The notes under the pieces were generated by a model. The model ran no database searches. It was not told the origin of the DNA and saw nothing but the letters and a program-made list of their open reading frames with translations. Shown here in pieces: positions 58,873 through 64,000 of a DNA stretch of 64,000 bases. The DNA is taken from NCBI RefSeq assembly GCF_021504595.1, contig NZ_JACSGT010000002.1, forward strand, positions 372,001-436,000. The letters are read 5' to 3'. Positions within the stretch are counted from its first letter, which is position 1. Each line of letters opens with the position of its first letter. Both the position numbers and the translations under genes were made by a program. The DNA is from Chryseobacterium indicum. GTDB taxonomy: Bacteria > Bacteroidota > Bacteroidia > Flavobacteriales > Weeksellaceae.

Positions 58873-60777
58873 TTAGTCTACATCTTTATTTAAAAATCTG
58901 TTTTCTCTGATCTGCATATTTCCGTTGTTATCAGATAGATAAGTGTTGATATTCTGGTCTGATGCATTGGTTCCTTCAATTGAGATATTTTTTCTCTTGA
59001 ATGCAGGTACGGATTCAAACTCGTTGGAACTGTCGAAACTCTGGTAACGGGAGTTAAACTCTTTCAGTTTGTTTCTTCTTTCCATTACTCTTTCCTGATC
59101 TATGGTTTTATTCACGAACGTGAATTCTTCTTCTGCCGGTTTCGGGGCTTCGGTTTCTGTCTTATTTTCAACAACAGGCTCTTCTTTCAGATGCTGAAAG
59201 AAATGTTCCACTTTCTGAAACGGTTCTTCTGTAAGCTGATTCACTTCGTTGATTGCTGCAAGTTCTGCTTTTGGCTGTCCGAAATCAGATTTTGGTTCAT
59301 TTTTTACAGGCTCATTCACGAAGAAGCTGAATTCAACAGGTTTTTCCTCAGAAAAAGTGTTATTGAAAGCAGTATTAGACTGTGGTTCTTCTTTTTTATG
59401 ATCAAAATCAAACTTAAAAGATTCTATTTCCAGATCATTCGGATCTTCTGCTTCTTCATCTAAAGTAAATAAGCGGAAAGATTCTTCCTGTTCATCATCA
59501 TTTCTCCAATCCTGAGTGCTGTTAACCGTATCTTCCTCTTTATCAAAGAATTTTATTTCAGTTTTAGTCTCTTCGTTGCCAATAGTCATTTTTTTTTCAG
59601 TAGACGTAACACCGAACTGTGGATGATCGTGGTCTTCGTCGTCTAATCTGAAAAGGTTTTTACCCCCGAAATCATAATCCTGCTCTGCGTGAGAATGTCT
59701 TTCCTCTCTGGTTTTGAAAGGAGACTCTTTTGGAGTATCGAAACTGTCGTTCAGGCTGATTTTAATTTTCTCTGTAGGTCCTGCAAATTTTTTGTTATCG
59801 TTAGAAAAACCTGTGGCAATTACAAGAACGCTTACAGAATCTCCCAGTTCTTCATCTGCTCCCACCCCGAAAATAATATCCGCGGTGTTTCCTGCTTCTT
59901 TCTGGATATGATCCATAATCACACCAATCTCGTCCATGGTCACTTCTTCCACGCCACTTCGGATCAATAACAGAACGTTTTTCGCTCCTGTAATTTTGTT
60001 GTCATTCAATAGTGGAGAATCAAGCGCCTTTTTAACCGCTTCTTCAGCTTTATTTTCACCGGAAGCAATTCCTGTAGACATCAAAGCCGTCCCAGAATTC
60101 TGAAGCACAGATTTAGCATCTCTAAAGTCAATGTTGACATCAAAGTAACCCGTAATAACTTCCGCCATTCCTTTGGCAGCGTTTGTTAAAACTTCATCGG
60201 CTTTTGAGAATCCCTGCTTGAATCCAAGGTTTCCGAATTGCTGTCTTAATTTATCGTTGTTGATGACGATTAATGAGTCAACGTTATTTCTTAGTTTATC
60301 AAGACCGTTTTCAGCCTGCTCTAGTCTTCTTTTCCCTTCAAAACTGAAAGGGACGGTAACGATTCCTACCGTTAAGATGCCCATATCTTTGGCTACTTTA
60401 GCAATAACGGGAGCAGCTCCGGTTCCTGTACCACCACCCATTCCGGCAGTGATGAAAACCATTTTGGTATTCTGTCCCATAGCAGCCTTGATGTCTTCGA
60501 TGCTTTCGATCGCTGATTTTTCTCCCACTTCAGGATCGGCTCCTGCGCCAAGACCTTCCGTAATAGTAGTTCCCAGTTGCACTTTGTTGGCAACCGGATT
60601 ATTATCTAAAGTCTGGGCATCTGTATTACAAATCACGAAATCCACTCCGTGAATACCTTTTTCGTACATGTGTTTCAGCGCATTATTTCCACCGCCTCCA
60701 ACACCGATTACTTTTATGATTGATGAATTTCCTTTTGGCAAATCAAATGAAAATCCTTGTGTACCTATGTTTTCCAT
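58873..60777 (-). CDS. ftsZ: cell division protein FtsZ with long C-terminal linker
   Basis: 634 residues, against about 380-400 in E. coli. Tubulin-like GTPase in residues 1-330: GVGGGGNNALKHM, GMGGGTGTGAAPVIAKVAK (signature GGGTGTG) and NIDFRDAKSVL with the T7 loop. Residues 335-600 form an acidic, Glu/Asp/Lys-rich, disordered linker; the end (INTYLSDNNGNMQIRENRF) is probably the conserved tail that binds FtsA. Polymerises into the Z ring. Third in a murC-ftsQ-ftsA-ftsZ order, leftward. Confidence 0.97.
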   Translation of the reverse strand: MENIGTQGFSFDLPKGNSSIIKVIGVGGGGNNALKHMYEKGIHGVDFVICNTDAQTLDNNPVANKVQLGTTITEGLGAGADPEVGEKSAIESIEDIKAAMGQNTKMVFITAGMGGGTGTGAAPVIAKVAKDMGILTVGIVTVPFSFEGKRRLEQAENGLDKLRNNVDSLIVINNDKLRQQFGNLGFKQGFSKADEVLTNAAKGMAEVITGYFDVNIDFRDAKSVLQNSGTALMSTGIASGENKAEEAVKKALDSPLLNDNKITGAKNVLLLIRSGVEEVTMDEIGVIMDHIQKEAGNTADIIFGVGADEELGDSVSVLVIATGFSNDNKKFAGPTEKIKISLNDSFDTPKESPFKTREERHSHAEQDYDFGGKNLFRLDDEDHDHPQFGVTSTEKKMTIGNEETKTEIKFFDKEEDTVNSTQDWRNDDEQEESFRLFTLDEEAEDPNDLEIESFKFDFDHKKEEPQSNTAFNNTFSEEKPVEFSFFVNEPVKNEPKSDFGQPKAELAAINEVNQLTEEPFQKVEHFFQHLKEEPVVENKTETEAPKPAEEEFTFVNKTIDQERVMERRNKLKEFNSRYQSFDSSNEFESVPAFKRKNISIEGTNASDQNINTYLSDNNGNMQIRENRFLNKDVD

Positions 60778-60886
60778 AATTAGTTTCTTTTAATAATTAT
60801 AATTGATAAGCGATAAATGAATAATGATTTTGTTTTAAATTAAAAAATAAATCATCAATTATCACTGATCTTTTATCATTTATATT

Positions 60887-62278
60887 TTATTCTACTTCTT
60901 CAAAGAATTTTTTTACTTTTTCCATCAGCGACTGCCCGAAAGTGAGTTTTGCCGCCTTTTTATTCTCATGCTGTTCTTCTTTAGGCTGTTGTTCCTGTAT
61001 CGGCGCAACTTCCTGCGGAGCGGGTTGTGAAGTTTCAATCGCAGCTTGTGCAGCAGCATTTTCCGGCTGCTCTTTTTCCAAAACAGGAGTGTCTTCCACC
61101 GTGTTCAGCTTTTTATCCCTGATTTTTAAACTTTCCATTAATAAACCAATAGAAGTCGCAAATTCGGGACCTTTAAGATACTGATTTTTATCATTCGCCA
61201 CATACTCATTTGCAAATCCGATTCTGCTGTCGAATCCTGTTGTATAATTGGCGAGCTGACGGAGATGTTTCAGGTTGGATCCGCCTCCCGTTAATACGAT
61301 TCCTGCAATCAGTTTTTTCTTTTGTTCAAAAGCTCCGTAAGCCTTTAATTCTGTATTTACCATTTCCAGAATTTCTTCTACTCTCGCATTGATGATCTGT
61401 GCCAAAGTTTTCAGAGAAATTTCTTTATCCGGTCTTCCGTGAAGTCCCGGAATGGTAACATAGGTACTGTCTTTTTCAAGCTCAGGAACCGCAGAGCCGA
61501 ATTTTACTTTCAGTTGTTCCGCGTGTTTCTCGATGATGGAACAGCCTTCCTTGATGTCTTCCGTAATAATTCCTCCTCCGTAAGGGATTACACAGGTATG
61601 GCGGATGATGTTATCTTTAAAAATTGCAATGTCTGTAGTACCGCCTCCGATATCTACAATAGCAACTCCCGCCTCTTTTTCTTCTTTTGTAAGAACCGCT
61701 TCAGAGGATGCCAAAGGTTCAAGGGTAAGAGCTTCCATTTCAAGCCCTGCTTCTCTCACACATCTCGCGATATTGCGAATGCTTCCCATTTGTCCTACAA
61801 CCACATGGAAGTTGGCCTCTAAACGCTTACCGTGCATCCCGACTGGTTCCTGAATTTCACCTTCGGAATCTACTTTGTATTCCTGCGGCAAAACGTGAAT
61901 AATTTCTTCTCCAGGAAGCATCACCAGTTTTTTTACCTGATCTTTTAATGCTTCAATGTCGTCGTCTGTGATGAATTTATCCGGATGTTCACGCATAATA
62001 TAATCGGAGTGCTGCAGAGAACGGATGTGTTTTCCTGCAATTCCTACCGTAACTTTACGGATCGGAACTCCTGCGCTGGACTGTGCCTCAGACACAGCAG
62101 CTTTGATTGAATTAATGGTCTGCGAAATATTATTCACAATACCTTTGTGAACCCCAAGACTTTTCGCCTTTCCTACACCGAGAACTTCTATTTTCCCGTG
62201 TGCATTCCTCCTTCCGACAATCGCAACAATCTTTGTTGTCCCGATGTCCAGACCTACTGAATACTCTTGATTTTCCAT
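60887..62278 (-). CDS. ftsA: cell division protein FtsA
   Basis: 463 residues from Met at 62278 (MENQEYSVGLDIGTTKIVAI); the earlier start at 62332 adds 18 residues that do not fit. Actin-like ATPase: GLDIGTTKI (phosphate 1), VDIGGGTTDIAIF (phosphate 2), VLTGGGSNL (adenosine). The C-terminus has a Pro/Gln-rich linker and an amphipathic helix (GQSLMEKVKKFFEEVE) that ties FtsZ to the membrane. 109 bp before ftsZ. Confidence 0.96.
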   Translation of the reverse strand: MENQEYSVGLDIGTTKIVAIVGRRNAHGKIEVLGVGKAKSLGVHKGIVNNISQTINSIKAAVSEAQSSAGVPIRKVTVGIAGKHIRSLQHSDYIMREHPDKFITDDDIEALKDQVKKLVMLPGEEIIHVLPQEYKVDSEGEIQEPVGMHGKRLEANFHVVVGQMGSIRNIARCVREAGLEMEALTLEPLASSEAVLTKEEKEAGVAIVDIGGGTTDIAIFKDNIIRHTCVIPYGGGIITEDIKEGCSIIEKHAEQLKVKFGSAVPELEKDSTYVTIPGLHGRPDKEISLKTLAQIINARVEEILEMVNTELKAYGAFEQKKKLIAGIVLTGGGSNLKHLRQLANYTTGFDSRIGFANEYVANDKNQYLKGPEFATSIGLLMESLKIRDKKLNTVEDTPVLEKEQPENAAAQAAIETSQPAPQEVAPIQEQQPKEEQHENKKAAKLTFGQSLMEKVKKFFEEVE

Positions 62279-62367
62279 TTTTATACCGATTTGATTTTTT
62301 TGTTTTTCAGTTCCTGTTTTAATAAGGATCATAGGTTTTTGCCTATGTATATTGATGTTTTTTTATT

Positions 62368-63312
62368 TTATTCGATCTTAACTTTTGCTTTAGTTTTCGG
62401 TTTTGACGCCGTTGGTTTCTCAGTTTTTCTTGCTTGGGCTGCCTTCGGTTTTGAAGGATTTCCCGTTTTCTTAATTTCTTTTTTAACTTCAGCTTTCGGC
62501 TTTGGTTCGGCACTTTTGGTGACTGCAACCGGAGCTTTTGCCAGTTCTATGTTCGCCGCTTTTAAAATACTGTCGTTTTCTTTGTAATTAGGATTTAAGG
62601 TCGTTACAATCTGGTTCTGATATTTAATGGAAACCATACTGTATTTTTCAGGATCCTGATAGACAAGATATTTTTCTACAAATGCCTTAAATCCTTTAAC
62701 CTTAAAATCTATATTATCTAAATCTCCAATTTCGACTTTGTAATTTCCTTCGCTGGTAAGAAGATTATAGTCGCCGTTTCGGTCTTTAGATATTCCGATA
62801 AAATATTTTTTGCTGAAATCGTCGTTGTCGATCTTTTCAACCAACTCAGCAAGCTTTTCATACTCTTCTTTTTTTACATTTCCTGTCACCAACATGCATG
62901 GATGAGAATACGTTTTAGAAATCGGAAATTCTATTCCTTTTTCATCTACGTAAAAGTCTCTGCCTTCTTTGTTTAATCTGAAAACAGGAACTCTCTGTTT
63001 GATGTCTAAATTCAGCTTTCCGTTCAGGTTTAAATAAACATTTGCGCTGTCCACTGCCGGAAGATTGTTGATCTTCTTTTCCAGAGCCGGAATATTGAGA
63101 TCTCCGACTTTTCCAGAAGGGTTTTCCTTTTTTACAATTTCCCGGATATCTTTTTCATCAATGAAGTAAACCGGTGTTTTTTCATTCATTTTTACAGAAA
63201 TTTTATTGTCCGTAATCTTCTGTCCGCTGAATTTCTTCAAAGAGAAACTCAGCAGAAATCCAAGGATGATTACTGTGATGGCAATTTTTAATATTCTGTA
63301 TTTATTTTTCAT
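62368..63312 (-). CDS. ftsQ: FtsQ-like cell division protein with Lys/Pro-rich tail
   Basis: 314 residues. Single N-terminal membrane helix (ILKIAITVIILGFLLSFSL), POTRA-like region (ISVKMNEKTPVYFIDEKDIR), FtsQ core with VYLNLNGKLNLDIKQRVPVF and FIGISKDRNGDYN. Unusual tail: from about 255 it is Lys/Ala/Pro-rich (KPKAEVKKEIKKTGNPSKPK, KPKTKAKVKIE). Periplasmic part recruits FtsB/L in known systems; a basic tail there could bind the wall or lipids. Confidence 0.9.
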   Translation of the reverse strand: MKNKYRILKIAITVIILGFLLSFSLKKFSGQKITDNKISVKMNEKTPVYFIDEKDIREIVKKENPSGKVGDLNIPALEKKINNLPAVDSANVYLNLNGKLNLDIKQRVPVFRLNKEGRDFYVDEKGIEFPISKTYSHPCMLVTGNVKKEEYEKLAELVEKIDNDDFSKKYFIGISKDRNGDYNLLTSEGNYKVEIGDLDNIDFKVKGFKAFVEKYLVYQDPEKYSMVSIKYQNQIVTTLNPNYKENDSILKAANIELAKAPVAVTKSAEPKPKAEVKKEIKKTGNPSKPKAAQARKTEKPTASKPKTKAKVKIE

Positions 63313-63375
63313 TTTTGTTTTTAGCTTTTTTAACGCTACGGTCGCAAGGTTTTTCTTTAAATTCTCGCTTTTTAT

Positions 63376-63418
63376 GTTCGCAAAGGCGTTTCACTCAGCA
63401 AATGATAGCTGAAAATAT
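63376..63418 (+). repeat. left arm of 43-bp perfect inverted repeat
   Basis: Exact reverse complement of 63826-63868. Inner end reads GATAGCTGAAAATAT, outer end GTTCGCAAAGGCG. Outside it, similarity to the other flank continues more loosely (AACGCTACGG versus AACGCAACGG). Confidence 0.92.
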
Positions 63419-63421
63419 TTT

Positions 63422-63799
63422 TTATAATTTGTTTACTGCTCTTTTTACTCCGTCTTTAAATAAGGTAGAATGAAAATTTAAAATCATTCCTAATTTCATT
63501 TCTGTGATTCTTAAATAGTTAAGAATTTGGAAAAAATGATATTTATTAATTTCCGGAACTGCTTTTATTTCTATAATTACTTTATTTTCAATTAATAAGT
63601 CAACTCTGAATGCTTTCTCAATAATTAAACCTTCATAATTGACACTAATATCTTTTTGACTTTCAATGTTCAATCCGCTATTTTTTAACTCGTGGATTAA
63701 ACATTGCTCATAGACAATTTCATAAAGTCCGATTCCCAGTTTTCGGTGCACTTTCATCCCTGCATCAAAAACAATGTTTGAAATTTCATTTTCTGTCAT
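63422..63799 (-). CDS. GxxExxY family protein (PD-(D/E)xK-like)
   Basis: 125 residues. The family motif is GLYEIVY (24-30). Residues Asp67 and Glu77-x-Lys79 (FRVDLLIENKVIIEIKA) fit a PD-(D/E)xK nuclease fold. The function of the family is unproven; members are scattered through Bacteroidota genomes in very unrelated places. Here the gene is enclosed by 43-bp inverted repeats and splits murC from ftsQ, so it behaves like cargo of a small mobile element. Same direction as the division genes, so it does not block their transcription by orientation. Confidence 0.92.
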   Translation of the reverse strand: MTENEISNIVFDAGMKVHRKLGIGLYEIVYEQCLIHELKNSGLNIESQKDISVNYEGLIIEKAFRVDLLIENKVIIEIKAVPEINKYHFFQILNYLRITEMKLGMILNFHSTLFKDGVKRAVNKL

Positions 63800-63825
63800 T
63801 GTGTGTTTTTATTTACTCTGAAATG

Positions 63826-63868
63826 ATATTTTCAGCTATCATTTGCTGAGTGAAACGCCTTTGCGAAC
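63826..63868 (-). repeat. right arm of 43-bp perfect inverted repeat
   Basis: Exact reverse complement of 63376-63418; the GxxExxY gene lies between (loop 407 bp). The arm runs on into a further copy of the dispersed repeat family (63841-63919, compare 1149-1229). Confidence 0.92.
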
Positions 63869-63921
63869 AAATTTCCGTGTTTTCAAAAAATTCTTTGTGT
63901 CCGTTGCGTTATATTTAATAA

Positions 63922-64000
63922 TTAAATTTTCTCTATCCATTCACAAACAGGATCATACAGTGTGTCTATATTTCCTGCCCCTACTGTAAGAAGGATGTCA
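63922..64000 (-). CDS. murC: UDP-N-acetylmuramate--alanine ligase, C-terminal end (cut by window edge)
   Basis: On the minus strand the last 25 codons read DILLTVGAGNIDTLYDPVCE then WIEKI, with TAA at 63924-63922. The D-x-x-x-xxGAGxI...L phrase is the conserved C-terminus of MurC, and the place before ftsQ agrees. The enzyme adds L-Ala to UDP-MurNAc. The rest lies to the right of the window. Confidence 0.85.
   Translation of the reverse strand, partial: DILLTVGAGNIDTLYDPVCEWIEKI

Noticed and set aside
60173..60652. 159-codon ORF antisense to ftsZ
   Set aside because: Shadow ORF; ftsZ motifs are intact on the other strand.
62331..62348. CATAGG/CCTATG hairpin between ftsA and ftsQ
   Set aside because: Only 6 bp and no T run; chance level in this AT-rich sequence.

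Overview
The window is a chromosomal segment of a Bacteroidota bacterium of the family Weeksellaceae, most likely a Chryseobacterium or close relative. The evidence is internal: AT-rich coding sequence, two GLPGLI-family genes, a type IX secretion sorting tail, TAnnTTTG-type -7 promoter boxes, almost no Shine-Dalgarno sequences, a bacteroidete FtsQ-FtsA-FtsZ order, and dispersed intergenic repeats of the kind found in this group. No species can be named from the sequence alone.

Region 1 (1-6570) is the most striking block. It is a nearly gapless operon devoted to NAD+/ADP-ribose chemistry: an ADP-ribosylglycohydrolase (cut by the window edge), a macrodomain protein, a zinc-less class III sirtuin, two tandem ADP-ribosylglycohydrolases, a DUF6794-like protein, an RNA 2'-phosphotransferase (Tpt1/KptA), a 67-residue unknown and a calcineurin-like phosphoesterase. 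Seven of eight junctions overlap or lie within 2 nt. Together these enzymes could make and erase ADP-ribose marks on protein or nucleic acid and recycle the by-products (O-acyl-ADP-ribose, ADP-ribose cyclic phosphate). The role as a unit (RNA repair, counter-toxin, stress recovery) is inference.

Region 2 (6.9-14.4 kb) holds an M14 peptidase, an unknown pair including an eight-cysteine protein, a periplasmic serine hydrolase, small unknowns, a JmjC/cupin-8 dioxygenase, a tiny secreted protein, a GLPGLI protein and an XRE regulator. Region 3 (14.6-19 kb) is a TonB-dependent-receptor-like barrel plus GLPGLI unit and another small secreted Cys protein; a palindrome sits over the barrel gene's promoter. 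Region 4 (19-27 kb) has ferrous iron uptake (feoA-feoB-Cys-rich partner) behind a dyad operator, then glmM, a TPR protein, and a leftward EamA/aat/DUF3127 group. Region 5 is a Leu-Gly-Leu tRNA operon with a textbook promoter and terminator, followed by a leucine-rich repeat protein and a giant alpha-2-macroglobulin-like protein that lacks the thioester motif and carries an in-frame repeat insertion.

Region 6 (35.8-48.6 kb) has a DUF839/PhoX-like lipoprotein, an imelysin-like/di-haem peroxidase fusion, a membrane TPR-AraC regulator, a 1639-residue T9SS surface protein with three 79-residue repeats, and an OmpR/histidine kinase pair. Region 7 (48.7-57.4 kb) is housekeeping and envelope genes: a UspA-like protein, a YoaK-like membrane protein, mutL, rhomboid protease, two paralogous membrane EEP phosphoesterases, two lipoproteins, and a leftward GH3 protein. 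Region 8 (57.4-64 kb) is leftward: bacilliredoxin, YqeY, FtsZ, FtsA, FtsQ, and the murC end, with a GxxExxY nuclease-fold gene bounded by a perfect 43-bp inverted repeat inserted between murC and ftsQ.
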